Shown: piece after piece, positions 47,118-58,081 of the stretch | How the letters are laid out: each line of letters opens with the position of its first letter | Numbering within the stretch: position 1 is the first letter of the stretch | Source: Setomelanomma holmii | Taxonomy: Eukaryota; Ascomycota; Dothideomycetes; Pleosporales; Phaeosphaeriaceae | NCBI GenBank assembly: GCA_010015745.1 | Contig: ML978168.1 | Coordinates: 1-64,000, forward strand | Length of the DNA: 64,000 nt | Direction: 5' to 3' | Program-made: the position numbers and the translations under genes | The notes under the pieces: model-generated | Databases searched by the model: none | Told to the model about the DNA's origin: nothing | Seen by the model: the letters and a program-made list of their open reading frames with translations, nothing else

Positions 47118-48967
47118 ATGCCTGGTTCATCATCTCCGTCCCCGCAAGCGACAGCTTCAACCCCACCATATACTGTAGCAGACTATCAACAGTCACACGC
47201 AGTGGCACGACCATCCTGTCCCTCAAATACCCTAAGCCAAGCTCCTCGCTATGCAAAAAGGAAGCGAATCAGGGTGGGCGACGAGTATGCCGGTAGCAAT
47301 TTACAATCTCGAAAGAGGGTGAAGACGCAGGAGGTCGCTCTTAAAGAAGCACACTGCGTAGATACGCGAATCGGTATCGACATGAAGCACGCACCGAACG
47401 CCCATACTCTCCAAAATGCAAAAGCTACAGGTCTGTTGACACCGCCGAAATCGCCGCCGCCCTCAAAGTTCGCTTCAGACGTCGCAATACCTCCGCCAGC
47501 TCTCTCAACCATTCATCACATAGTGAGCGACCTACCGCAATCGAGTCCCGGTTCTGTTGCAGCCGGCACGACGGTCCTTGCCGCTTCATCCCACACTGCT
47601 CCCTCAACACAACTTGTAGCCACTCTAGACCACCCGCCTACGCTGACCATTACACTGCTTCACTGTGCCCGTGGTGCGAAATGACATACTGTCTGCACAA
47701 CGTGACGGGAGGTGTCGAGCAGTTGATCAAAGAAAAAGGAGGAGGGCATAAGTGGCGCGAGAGCTGTTTGGACCCTATGAAATCGGTGAGCGAGCAGACC
47801 GAAGAAATGCGCCGTCACCGCGCGGCCACATGGGGTGAAGACAACAGTAATATGCAGAACGTCCTCATGAACGGTTATGGTCACGATGTCAGCCATAGAC
47901 ATAGCAAAAAGCGCTTGTTCAATCACACATTGCGGGTTCGGCAGCTCAAGCAGCTGGAACAAGAGTGGTCCAAAGACCACGCCATTACTGGCACCGAAGA
48001 CTGGCACAAATACACCGCTCGTGCGGCGCTGACGCAGTATAGAGCAGCTGAGGCTACAGGAAAGCTCCATCAAATCGAGCGACTTGACTTGGCCTTTGCA
48101 AGAAAACGTGGACGAGAGCATGAGATCGCAACAGATCATAATTATCCCAAAGACGAAGACGAGGAAAGGCATACGCATACTTACAACCAGAAGAGTTTGG
48201 CGCAAGCTCTGTTCATTCTTGCGTCGAAGGTGCCGGAAGTTCAACCCAAAGGGAAAACGATCGCACAGAGCTGGCCATCAGCAAAGTGTCAAAGACGAAA
48301 CAACAATGCCAAGGTGTCAGTCGCTAGCGAGATCGCCATCTGCACGGTCAACGACGTCGATGACATACGCAAGACTCATGCCAACAAATTGAGCAAAGGC
48401 AATCGGCATGTACCTTCCCCAGGCCCAGGCATACTTCGCACCGCAACACCCAACGCAGTGCGCTCGAGCTCGGGTCTTGACATGAGCCCAAAGCTTGAAT
48501 ATTTTACCCATTCCGTCAAGCCCTTCGACGGCCCTCGGCAAAGAAAGGGCAACTTCTGGCGCGGGAGTAGCGGCTACCGTGCCGAGACGTCCATATGGAA
48601 AGCTTCACAAGGCAGTGAGAATGTTAACACAAGTAATAATCAATGGCCTGTGGAGAAATGGTCCTGGTATGTCAACTCTTTGCAAGGAGAGACGCACAAA
48701 TGGGATGAAGAAGAAGCCGAAGAAAGGACTAAAGGAATAAAGGAAGAAGAGAATGAAGAGAAGGGTGAATCTAAGCAGCAAAGACAGGTCTCACGTTCGA
48801 GTACAGGGCATCCTACGGCTAGGGCACACTTTGACATGCAATGCGACTGCAACGTATGCGCAGACCCTTTTTGGCAGTCCTCGTTGCCCAACAGTCCAAT
48901 CATGTTGGACGATGGCTCTAGCAGGCGACTGCCTCTATCGCCTGTTTGCCGCGTACTCGATAACTAG
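47118..48967 (+). CDS. unrecognised nuclear-type protein, paralogue A of a tandem pair (frame switch unresolved)
   Basis: I do not recognise this family. The first block (from MPGSSSPSP) is Ser/Pro/Thr-rich with two basic clusters (YAKRKRIR, SRKRVKT) and a TPPKSPPP motif. The second block begins before the ATG at 47681; its frame is open upstream and reads HCSLNTTCSHS, YADHYTASLCPWCEMTYC. It continues through HDVSHRHSKKRLFN, AFARKRGREHEIATD, PSPGPGILRT, KPFDGPRQRKGNFW to the stop at 48967. The two frames overlap between about 47520 and 47640 and no splice pair joins them in phase, so either an unusual intron or a frameshift lies there. C-x-H followed by C-P-x-C could bind zinc. Paralogue B (49564-51356) shares this order. 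Confidence 0.55.
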
Positions 48968-49563
48968 CGCATTCAGCGCTGTATTAGAGAACAAAACAGT
49001 CTGTTTTTCAGTTTTACATAGCGATTTCGTTCAATCAGAATTCATGATCGAGGAGAAATATTCGAGGCGTCTTTTCAGCAATGCAACCTTTGAGCCATTA
49101 CCCAACTTCAAAAGTGACTCTCTTGATCTCACGGACATGGCAGTAGTTGAGCTCTTATTGGAATCCGAAAGTCTAAGGGAAGGTACAACCTGCTCGACGT
49201 GATGGTAGATGGAGCCGACCTAAATCTTCCAAACTGATCACTTTCACTTCGGTGATGGTTAACTGTTGGCCGTTGAACCCCGAGCGAAGTCTCACTTACG
49301 TCATTCTCGTTGAGTTCCTGCCTTCTGGTCATTCGTACTTGCCATTGTTTGCGGTCTCACTCTCACCTCGCACCCGAAACCCGAATTGTCTATTCAACCA
49401 CTACACGGTCTAATCGCCACGTTAATAACCACCTTGACGACGACCGCAAATACACCTAATCACTGTCGACTCCTCAACCATTTCCTCGGATATTTCGTGC
49501 GCGCCAAACACGATCTCGCAATCGGCATCAACCTTGCAAGCGAACGATCAGCAAGACGGCGAC
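48968..49563. other. spacer between the two paralogues
   Basis: About 0.6 kb with no supported gene; it contains the likely promoter of the second copy. Confidence 0.4.
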
Positions 49564-51356
49564 ATGGCAGCAACGACGGAACGAAACACAGCTTTCTTCA
49601 CGCAGGATAGTCCGCGCATCTCCAAGAGGAAGGCAGACGAATCAGAAGATGAGATTGTAGTGCAACAGGAATGGGTGACGTTGACACAAGATGTGGACGA
49701 AGAGGCGCAACGAAGGAACGAACTCAGGAGGATCGCCCACATCAAGAGTTACACGATGAAGACACCACCCCCTAGAGTTGCTCAACTATTTCCGAATGTC
49801 TCCGTGCTAAGATCTGACAAAGACGTATCTCCATCACGACCTCGGCCCCGGAAGAAGCCAAAGATAGACCAAATACCCGTCGTAAAAGATGAGGTCGGGA
49901 GTGGCACCATTTGCGGACACGAAGTACAACCTGGTATTTTGCCTCTATACAGCAAGCAGCATCAAGCGTGCCCACCGTGCCAATTGAGCAATGCGATGAA
50001 ACATCTCACCAGCACACAGCAATGGATTTTGGACAATGGTGGCATTGGTGGCTGTCTGGTTGAGAGCAAAAATGATGCCGATTTCCGAAAATTGATACAG
50101 CAATGAGTCCAAGGAGGCAAGAAGAAAAGGGGCCGGTCCGTGATCCTGGACGATAACGCAAACGATATCAGCTACAGACATGCGAAGAAGCGCTGGCTTG
50201 ATCTTGCCATCGAGTTGGAATATATCTCGAGATATGAGCAGGCTTGGGAAGCTGAGCAGATTGCTGCTGGGGCTGGTCCGGATAGTGTGTCTAGCTGGCA
50301 GTATAGCGCGACAAATGCTTTAAAATGCTATGAAGAGGAAGTTGCGAAAGGTACCTTTAATGAGGTGGAGCGAACAGATGCCATTCGAATGCGGAAGCGT
50401 GGAAGAGAATGGGAAGTCTCTACGGATCCAGAATATCCCGAGAGCGACGAGGACGACAAGACAGCCCGTCATTTGTGGCCCAACAAGGTGCAGCGCCAGT
50501 TCATCGAGGCATCAAGCATTCCGGGTGTCGATCTAACGTCTACCATCGAGGACAATCCGCCAAAGCGAAAGCGTCGCCGAATTGATGCCAAAGTACGCAT
50601 CAACCCCGTTTGCTATGTGCGCTCCGAGGCTGATGTCGATGAGCTTCGCCACGCAGCATCAAGCTTTTCAGTAGCATTTCTTGAAGGCACCACTGGCGCG
50701 CCTGTGAGTCCACCACCAAGCATTCTGCGAACCACACCGCTCAAGGTTGATCCACGGCCAAAGTGCCCCATTATCAGCTGTGTACAAAGCTTTACGATGG
50801 TCCATTACGTTCCAAACGTCAGTGGAGTAGGTCGAATCGATACATATACGAAGTGGGGGACTGGACGACGCCAGATGATAGCGAGAACGTTGATACTAGC
50901 GGTGATACATTTAAGACTTGGAATGAGGGCTGGACAAAATACATCGACAACTTGCAGCAAAAGGCGGATGACATGGATGCAGCGGCTCTTGCGAGGAATC
51001 TGGAAGAAGCTCGAGCAATAGAGGAGCAAAGCCTAAACGAGCGACCTGAATGGTTCTCTTGGGACGTCGAAAGTGAACATGGCGATGCGCAAACCTCACC
51101 TCCTCCTTCGTCGCAGGCATCCGTCGAGACTTTGTCCGCAGATGTCGATACTGAGCAAGACTGGGAAGACCCGCCGCACTCCATTCCAGACATCCAGGAA
51201 GCCTTTGGAGGAGCTATAGTCGGAGCAGAAAGCACATCGACTCAACGTTCGCTGCGCACCGTTCAATCCGGCTCAGGAAATACCGCCCTGAACGCCTTTC
51301 ACACCGGAGTATTCGCCGCGGTTCTTACATTCCTCAAGGCATTTCATCGAATCTAA
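49564..51356 (+). pseudogene. paralogue B of the tandem pair, with an in-frame stop and a frameshift
   Basis: Homologous along its length to paralogue A: MKTPPPRVAQLFPN, a C-x-H/C-P-x-C block (TICGHEV, QACPPCQL), NDISYRHAKKRWLDLAIELEYI, MRKRGREWEVSTDPEYPESDED, PPPSILRTT, KLYDGPLRSKRQW and FKTWNEGWTKYIDNLQQK. The frame continues directly across a TGA at 50104-50106; the sequence after it aligns well with paralogue A. Near 50757 the frame must shift by one base. The last block then continues to a stop at 51356 and ends in AFHTGVFAAVLTFLKAFHRI. Two lesions suggest a decaying copy. A missed intron around the TGA is possible but I found no good splice pair. The start could also be the ATG at 49534. 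Confidence 0.6.
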
Positions 51357-52108
51357 CGGTCTCAGTTGAGAGGCCGGGTCGACAATCGGAGGCGACATCA
51401 AGGAAGAGATTGTAGCGATGTCGTCTTTACCAGTGACCACTCCGAGCGATGCCCAGACGAGGCATCAGAACCAGTTCTTAGAAGCTTGTGTTTGAGGTCA
51501 GTCCGACGTAAAGCCGCTCGTGTGTTGGCTAGGATGGCGCGCCAGCCAACAGACGGAAGGTCGGCGACCATTCCGGGAAGCTTCTCTTGAGCCGCTGCCG
51601 CCGTCGCAGCTATCCAGCTCTCTACCAATTCTCGAAAGCGTACGTGGCATACCACGCAAGGCGCTGTTCAACGGCAGAGACACTCTGCGCCATCGAAGCG
51701 ACATAGATCGCAAGACTGATGGCTCCTCGCTGACCGAACTCCATCCCCTTGGCACACAACGCCAGCTACTTATCCGGAACGCCCACCTTCCTGGATAGAG
51801 CGCAGGGCCTCCCCAATTCCAAGACACCCCGCACGCCAGGGTCAGCAAAATTGCTTGAATATTCTTGGACCCACGCACGAGAGCGGAGTTTCACCGAAAT
51901 GCAGCCTGAGGGATTGCTTGGTACCCAGGGTATCAGGTACTCGGAAATGACCATCCACTTCAGATCTGGGTCCGACGACACGGTGTATAAAGACCTAATT
52001 TCCGCAATCGGAGTTGTCCTACGTTCTACAATTGCGAGCGTTGTAGCTATTGTCACCTGACTTGTTCAAAGAAAGAGATAGGAAGCGCGAACATCATCAC
52101 GAAGAAGA
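51357..52108. other. intergenic upstream of lipocalin-like gene
   Basis: About 0.75 kb. Overlapping frames on both strands (about 90-126 codons) show no features. Likely promoter of the next gene near its right end. Confidence 0.35.
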
Positions 52109-52736
52109 ATGCTGTTCAGACATCTCCCAGCAGTCTTTGTGGCATGCGCATCACTTGCAAGCGCGATTCCTCCCAGCGGCGCGCGTGTGGAGAAGCGCTG
52201 CACAGAACACGAGATTATCAAGACATTCGCTGGCACATACAGTCTGGTCAACACCTCAAGGTACTGCCACCGCCGGATTCTAAGATCAGAAGATCCTAGA
52301 AATGAGTAGCGCGTTGAACGGTAGCCCAATACCCGATGAGGCCTACGGCGAAGCACTCGTCGGCTTCCTCATATACACAGCAACAGGCTGGATTAGCGCG
52401 ACCATTACAGCAACCGAACCAGAGTTCAGACCCAACCTGACATTTCCATACAAAGCAAACGACACGGATTCAGACTGGGCTGCTGTCGGCAAACATAGCA
52501 TTGGTTATGCCGGTCCGTTGCGAATCAATACTGCTCTGCCATACAACGAGACGAATGGGCAGGTATTCCATGGACCTCTTACGGTAGCCAATGTGCCGAC
52601 GTGGCAAGGCGCGAGCCAGCCGAGAAACTACACGATCATTGAAGAGGGTGGGGAGACTTATCTAAAAATTGGAAGCAATCGGGGCGGTGGATATACTGGG
52701 ACTTTGTTATGGAAGAAAGTTAAGACAGAAGAGTAG
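52109..52736 (+). CDS. secreted lipocalin-like domain protein
   Basis: Small secreted protein with a lipocalin-like fold as found in fungi and bacteria; it may bind a small hydrophobic ligand, or belong to an enzyme complex. Two exons (52109-52260, 52310-52736) encode 192 residues. The signal peptide is MLFRHLPAVFVACASLASA and a Kex2-type KR lies at GARVEKR, so a short propeptide may be removed. The domain begins with IIKTFAGTYSLVNTS and crosses the intron. It continues with YGEALVGFLIYTATGWISATITATEPEFRP and KHSIGYAGPLRINTALPYNETNGQVFHGPLTVANVPTW, with the end IGSNRGGGYTGTLLWKKV. A possible virulence or cell-wall role is speculation. The family assignment rests on the overall motif order. 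Confidence 0.82.
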
Positions 52737-53503
52737 GAGAGTTGCGTTCACCTAGATGTCCGTGACATGGAAGTATGGAGATCCTCATCAATGAATTCGA
52801 CCCAAAGAATTGAGAGAAATTATTCTGTTGATGAAAGTTGTGCCAGCACACATGATTGGTATCGGATAATTCTGTCCAGCACCACCTGCACCACTACCAC
52901 CATGGCTTCTCTCTGAGGCTCTGTAAGTGAACGGAGTGCTGTTCAGTGTTTAATTTTGCAACGGAAATATATTTTCTGCAGCTATCAGAGTTTGCGCTTC
53001 ATCGGAAGGAATGGTCGCGTGACTTCCAGCCGCAGAAGCAAAGCAGACTTCATGTGTCCATGAATACGATCCCTCCAGCGCAAGCTGGTCACATCGACAA
53101 AAACACCCATCACAACTCCGCAGCCCGCATACTTCACATCACGCATCTGCTCTCAACTGCTCAGCATTGACCTCCTCAACGTATGGCCGGCGTACCCACT
53201 CCATATCTGAAAGCTCGCTGAAGAGGCGCTTCAACAGCAGATTATGACCGCACAACCTCCGACACCACCACCCCCATTCTCAGCGCGCCACTTGACCCTT
53301 CCTTTCAGAAATGCCCATCGCTATCCTACCATCCAACAGCGTAAGTCTTACAATCGCATCCTACCAAAAAGGCCCTATTGACTCTTCCAAGCGCATCCTT
53401 CAAGCAACAAATCAGCGTTAATGTGCACAACGGCTCCGTCACACAGACCTTCACATCCTTCGTTAGTTCGTTGACTCGTACCTCGGGCTAGTTCGCAAGC
53501 GCT
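52737..53503. other. intergenic with possible 5' exons of BTB fragment
   Basis: About 0.77 kb. The part from 53240 contains a short frame MTAQPPTPPPPF, a GTAAGT donor near 53341 and a stretch ISVNVHNGSVTQTFTSF in the frame of the BTB fragment, interrupted by a TAG at 53489-53491. These may be exons of the same gene; the joins are not resolved. Confidence 0.35.
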
Positions 53504-53881
53504 TTGTTGGACTACATTTACAACAAGGGACAGATTGGACAAATCGACATCGAAGACAAATCCCAGATCTTCCAGCTATATCTCGATTATGCGCACAGTG
53601 GACGTGTCGTCGAGAGCGTGCGGAATACGGAATTGGACGTCGAATACACGCTCTCTCCTGATGGGAAGGTCGACTGGCCAGTCACCATCGTGGCTGAGGG
53701 CTATGTGGAAGAAGAGGACGACGAAGCGCTTACCTTCGACGATATGGTGGAGCTATATTGTTTCGCTGATAGGCGAGACGTCAAAGGCCTTGCGGACGTG
53801 ACTATCTCATTGACGCTTTCTAAAATTAGCACCAAAGGATGTGCAGCAGAACATGAAGAGACTCATCGTACAATAGTATGA
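53504..53881 (+). CDS. BTB/POZ-like fragment
   Basis: Looks like the second half of a fungal BTB/POZ protein: LLDYIYNKGQIGQIDIEDKSQIFQLYLDYAHSGRV, TFDDMVELYCFADRRDVKGLADVTI. The standard opening of the domain (H-K-x-x-L-x-x-x-S-x-F-F) is missing, and no clean start is found upstream. It is either an exon of a split gene or a degraded copy. BTB proteins act as dimers and often link substrates to Cul3 ligases; nothing specific can be said here. Confidence 0.4.
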   Translation: MLDYIYNKGQIGQIDIEDKSQIFQLYLDYAHSGRVVESVRNTELDVEYTLSPDGKVDWPVTIVAEGYVEEEDDEALTFDDMVELYCFADRRDVKGLADVTISLTLSKISTKGCAAEHEETHRTIV

Positions 53882-54002
53882 GTTTTGTCAAGGCAATGAT
53901 TCTTTAAACGACAAATGCTGGCTAATCCATGAACGCCACAAGATGCCCTCGCTATGTTTCTGAACAACACAATCCACCTCATGAAGCCACCATCGCTCTT
54001 CT

Positions 54003-54698
54003 TCAAGCAGCCTGAGCCTGTTTACTCCTAACCTCCAACTTTCTCGGCTTTTTCTTCTCCCTCTTCTCCCTCTTCTCCCCGACCTCCTTCCCTTCCGCAC
54101 TCCCCTTCCCATCGCCCATCTTCCTCGCCGCCTCCCTCAAAACCTCCGGATTCGGCACCACCCCATCATCCCCCTCGACATCCAGCTCGGGCCCTTTTTC
54201 AACCTTCTCCTCCTCATCCCCCAACCTCCCTTCCTTCCCAATCTTATTCAACTTAATCCACGGCCCATGCACCGCGCCCGTCGCTACACCCGCAAGCCCA
54301 CCCACCGCCGTCGCCGGGATCGCCGTCACGCCGCCTACAATCGTGCCCACCACCGTACCCAAGCCGGCGGATACAGCAGCACCAATGCCCGCGCCTACTA
54401 TGCTGCCCTGGAACGCGCCAGACGTCAACACGCGCGCCTTTTTGGAGTTGCCGTGCGCTTCGATTTCCTTGTTATACGCATCCGTCAAGTATTGCTCGCG
54501 CTTCTTCGGGTCCTTGATTGCGTCGGCGGCGGCGCGGAGTCCAGAGGCTGTTTTTTGCGCGGCGAGGGCGGATTCCGCTGCGTTTGCTGCTTCTTGGAGT
54601 TTGGATTGGGGGGAGTTGGTTTGCTGGGCGATTTTCTCGAGTTCGGCGGAGGGGATTTCTTGTTGTGAGGTTGTGCGGTTTAGCTTTTTGGGCGGCAT
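54003..54698 (-). CDS. glycine-zipper membrane-inserting protein
   Basis: Single-exon protein of 231 residues starting at MPPKKLN. A helical, Ala/Lys/Glu-rich N-terminal part (AELEKIAQQTNSPQSKLQEAANAAESAL) is followed by a Gly-rich hydrophobic segment GSIVGAGIGAAVSAGLGTVVGT. A second, GGVTAIPATAVGGLAGVATGAV, comes next. The Gly spacing (G-x-x-x-G) is the glycine-zipper pattern used in membrane channels or helix packing. The C-terminal third is highly charged (KREKREKKKPRKLEVRSKQ). No signal peptide. Function unknown; it may be a mitochondrial or vacuolar membrane protein. An upstream in-frame ATG (54713) adds MFAAI. Confidence 0.7.
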   Translation of the reverse strand: MPPKKLNRTTSQQEIPSAELEKIAQQTNSPQSKLQEAANAAESALAAQKTASGLRAAADAIKDPKKREQYLTDAYNKEIEAHGNSKKARVLTSGAFQGSIVGAGIGAAVSAGLGTVVGTIVGGVTAIPATAVGGLAGVATGAVHGPWIKLNKIGKEGRLGDEEEKVEKGPELDVEGDDGVVPNPEVLREAARKMGDGKGSAEGKEVGEKREKREKKKPRKLEVRSKQAQAA

Positions 54699-55042
54699 GA
54701 TGGCGGCGAACATGTGTAGTTCGGTAGTACTTTGGATAGAGGCAGAATTGGGGTTGTGTGGAGAGATGCCATGATTGTGTTAGGAGTTGGTGATTACGAG
54801 GTAGAAAGTTGGGTATGACAAGTATGACATCACTCGACGCGTGCTGCGAAATACTGTGGGGTTGGAACCTTGGAAGACGCGTGCGACAGCGATGATCCTA
54901 GGATCGCGTCCCGAGTAATGATCATCATGTTGACAATTGGTAGATGTTTACAAAAAATATGTTATTGAGATGCAACTCGCTCATCAAGCGTTATGCTATA
55001 AATTTGACCATGGTGTCAATCACTAGCCACACGCTCTAGCGC
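54699..55042. other. intergenic between glycine-zipper and alpha-glucosidase genes
   Basis: About 0.34 kb; promoter side of the glycine-zipper gene. No gene supported. Confidence 0.4.
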
Positions 55043-58000
55043 TTAGGCCCAGCTCAGTGTCCAGGCCACTTGCCATGCTCCACCCTTTGTCAAGTCGTCC
55101 AGACCAGACAGCTTCAATACGGTAGAGGTCTCGTTGTAGTCAATCTTGCTTGCGTCAATGGTTGCGCCATTCAACTGGACCTGTCCGCAACCTCCCTTCA
55201 CACCAAGGATAGTAACATTGCCCAGCGTGTTGTTGTCCTTGTAGCCACCTGTGACCTCGACCTTCAACTGGCTCTTCATAGCAGCAAAACTAATGTCAAG
55301 AGTCTCAGAAGGCTCCAGAGACTCGCCGTCATCGACATACAACGAACCAGAGGCCTCGCCAACATCGCTGAGCGCAACGATGAGGCCCCAGGGGTTGCTG
55401 CGTGACTCAGTGGTAGTGTAGCCGGGCTCCTGAGTGGGAAGGACCGAGCCTCCACGCACGAAGACTGGGATATGACCAAGGGGAGCAGAGATTGTTGTGT
55501 TGACACCAGCCTCGGCATTGACGCGCTCGCCGGTGTACCAGTCATACCACGATCCACCATCAACAATACCAGGGAAGACACCGTTGACGGTATCAACCTG
55601 GGGCTCAAGGACAGGAGTGACAAGGATGTTAGGACCGAGAAGGAACTGAGTGTCAACAGCCGCAAGCTGGGGCTCGTTGGGGAACTCCCAAGCCAACGCA
55701 CGCATGACGGTAGAGCCAGTGGTGTGGGCTTGGTGGAAGAGCGTGTACATGTATGGCAGCAGGGTATAGCGGATATGCATCGCGCTTCGGGAAGCCGAGG
55801 CCACGCTCTCCCATCTGTAGGGCTCCTGTGGGATGGCAGAGAGAACGTTGTGGTTGCGGTAGAATGGGAAGAACGCGCTTAATTGCATCCAGCGCGCGCA
55901 CAGCTCTGCATCGGTATTTCCGTTGAAGCCGCATGTATCAACGCCAAACATGGGAATACCAAAGAGCGAGAACGATAGCGCTTGCGGAATCGAGAAGAAC
56001 ATGTACGCCCACTTCGACGCATTGTCACCACCCCAATGACCAGCCCACTTGCCAGAACCGGCAAAAGTAGACCTGCCAATGATGAATGGTCGCTTGCCAG
56101 GGAATACAGAGAGGAGACCTTGGTACGTAGCGTTGATGATCTGATGACCCCAGACGTTATGTACATCATACTCCTGGACGCCATTGGCATGTGTCGCGTT
56201 TGGGGAGACGGCATGAACTGCAAGGTCACCTTGAACATTGTTGAGCACGTATGGAGGATAGTTGACGTTCCTCACACCAGAAGTGGGTGTTGTTCGCAGA
56301 TAGACGGTCGAAGTCGAGCTAGCGGGTCCAGCTGCGCTGCTCTGCGCAGCAGCCTGGCTAGATGCACCAGCCGACGCAGACGCAGCCTCGGTGACGTTGG
56401 TGATGTTGAAGCCCTCGGGGTAGTCGAAAACGATGTTGCCAACTTCTCCAGGAAGAGAGAATGGTGGATGGACAGGGTTGAGCGTCACGTTGCCGGTACC
56501 GCAGGAGCCGACGCAGAAGGATGACACTTCGGTCATGTCAACCCAGAAGCCGCTGAAAGGGACCTCCTTGTACCATTCGACCATCTCCTTGACCCACCAA
56601 GAGACACCATTGGACGACAGCCAATCGGGGAAGACAGTGTAGCCAGGCCACACAGCACCAATGTACTGGCTGCCATCGGGGTTTTTCAGGAAAACGCCGG
56701 ACTCATTACCACGATTGTATGTATCGTAGGCATCGCTAGCATTCTGGGGATTGGGAATGTAGATAGCGCCATCGACGATAGGTACAAAGTGCTGGTTGTT
56801 CCCATGTAGCCAACCAAAGAAGTCGGCAACGCCAGATGGAGAGAATGTCACTGGGTCAAGAGTGAAGTCGCGGTATTGGTCCATGTAGTCAATGTCCAGC
56901 CAGATAGTCTCCATGGGGATGTTGAAAGTCCTCATGGTCTCAACGATCTCTCGAAGCTCGGTCCAGTTGCGGTAACCCCAGCGACATTGATGGAAACCGA
57001 ATGTCCAGTAAGACTGCATGGCTGGCAGTCCAATGGCGGATGTTTGGTACTGCTTGGTGACTTCAGGCTGGGTTTCGCCAGCAAAGAAGAACAGATCAAT
57101 CTCACCACCGAGCGACCTCCAGGTCAAGCTTGTTGGTTGAAGTACAACATCCATGCCATGTAGGTTGCGGTAGTAAACACCATGGGAGACTGACTTGTAT
57201 GGAGACCCGCTGCTGCTGCCCTTCTCATAGCCAAAACTGCGTTGGTGTAGCTCGGATGCCTTCAGAGCCCTTTTGGTCTTGTTGCTGTGACCGCCTGCCT
57301 CGAAGTAACGCGTCTCGAGGTAGAACGGATGGCTGCCGTACAAGTTGCGATCAATTGGATCACCAACATCTGCAGCGTAGATGGTGGCAGTGAAGTTGTT
57401 GTTGAGCTTGAGGCCATGGATTCGCTCGCCGAGGCCATACAGGTTGTAGTCTTCAGGAAGGCTATTCACAAATTCGACGAACTGGTTCTCGTAGACGAGG
57501 TGGCTACCCTCGGTGGTGAAGAGAACGTCACCGCTCGACTTTCTGGTGACACTGAACCAGAAAGAGGGCTCATTACCCCAAGCGAACGCGAGGTCGAGGT
57601 CAGCGGCACTGGACTCTGCTGCAGGCCTGGGGATAAGGCTCTCGGGGATGATCCATTGCGAAGAGTTCGATGCGTCGAGATTAGCCGGCCTGATGTTTAT
57701 CGACAATCTGTCATTGCTCTGGTATTCAACCTTGAGGTTCAACGCCTCGATGTCGTTGCCGTAAACGTTGCACGCCTTGCCCGCGAGGGTCAAGACAGCG
57801 CTCAGACCACGGTCATTCTGCTGGAGTTGCGACGCCGTATAACCGGGGCACAGATCCTGCGCATTCACTGCTTGCGGATCCTGAATGTTCGGGATCAAAT
57901 CTGCACCCACATCCGCCGATGCAGGGATCGTGAAGACTGAGCGGAATGAGGTCGGCGTCCCATTGAGCGTCGTACTCCATCCAGCCTTCGTAGGTGTGGC

Positions 58001-58081
58001 AGAGTTGGAGGCCTGGGCGTTCGTCAACGCTAGAAAAGAAGAGAGCAATGAAGAAGCTTGGAGAAAGCTTGTGCGAGCCAT
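55043..58081 (-). CDS. secreted GH31 alpha-glucosidase
   Basis: Releases glucose from maltose, oligosaccharides or starch ends. Single exon, 1012 residues from MARTSFLQ; a longer in-frame ATG at 58210 would put the signal sequence inside the protein, so I reject it. MARTSFLQASSLLSSFLALT is a signal peptide. Domain order: N-terminal beta domain, catalytic barrel from about residue 370, C-terminal beta domains. The nucleophile Asp is in GFWVDMTEVSS (about residue 515). The general acid/base Asp is in GHWGGDNASKW (about residue 686). WLDIDYMDQYRDFTLD and FHQCRWGYRN support the fold. Between the two catalytic residues lies an Ala/Ser/Thr-rich insertion (ASASAGASSQAAAQSSAAG, then TPTSGVRNVNYPPY), a known feature of fungal alpha-glucosidases that are cut into two chains. 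Many N-glycosylation sites. Confidence 0.96.
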   Translation of the reverse strand: MARTSFLQASSLLSSFLALTNAQASNSATPTKAGWSTTLNGTPTSFRSVFTIPASADVGADLIPNIQDPQAVNAQDLCPGYTASQLQQNDRGLSAVLTLAGKACNVYGNDIEALNLKVEYQSNDRLSINIRPANLDASNSSQWIIPESLIPRPAAESSAADLDLAFAWGNEPSFWFSVTRKSSGDVLFTTEGSHLVYENQFVEFVNSLPEDYNLYGLGERIHGLKLNNNFTATIYAADVGDPIDRNLYGSHPFYLETRYFEAGGHSNKTKRALKASELHQRSFGYEKGSSSGSPYKSVSHGVYYRNLHGMDVVLQPTSLTWRSLGGEIDLFFFAGETQPEVTKQYQTSAIGLPAMQSYWTFGFHQCRWGYRNWTELREIVETMRTFNIPMETIWLDIDYMDQYRDFTLDPVTFSPSGVADFFGWLHGNNQHFVPIVDGAIYIPNPQNASDAYDTYNRGNESGVFLKNPDGSQYIGAVWPGYTVFPDWLSSNGVSWWVKEMVEWYKEVPFSGFWVDMTEVSSFCVGSCGTGNVTLNPVHPPFSLPGEVGNIVFDYPEGFNITNVTEAASASAGASSQAAAQSSAAGPASSTSTVYLRTTPTSGVRNVNYPPYVLNNVQGDLAVHAVSPNATHANGVQEYDVHNVWGHQIINATYQGLLSVFPGKRPFIIGRSTFAGSGKWAGHWGGDNASKWAYMFFSIPQALSFSLFGIPMFGVDTCGFNGNTDAELCARWMQLSAFFPFYRNHNVLSAIPQEPYRWESVASASRSAMHIRYTLLPYMYTLFHQAHTTGSTVMRALAWEFPNEPQLAAVDTQFLLGPNILVTPVLEPQVDTVNGVFPGIVDGGSWYDWYTGERVNAEAGVNTTISAPLGHIPVFVRGGSVLPTQEPGYTTTESRSNPWGLIVALSDVGEASGSLYVDDGESLEPSETLDISFAAMKSQLKVEVTGGYKDNNTLGNVTILGVKGGCGQVQLNGATIDASKIDYNETSTVLKLSGLDDLTKGGAWQVAWTLSWA

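Noticed and set aside
57287..57940. 217-codon plus-strand frame
   Set aside because: Antisense to the GH31 alpha-glucosidase, a strongly supported gene.
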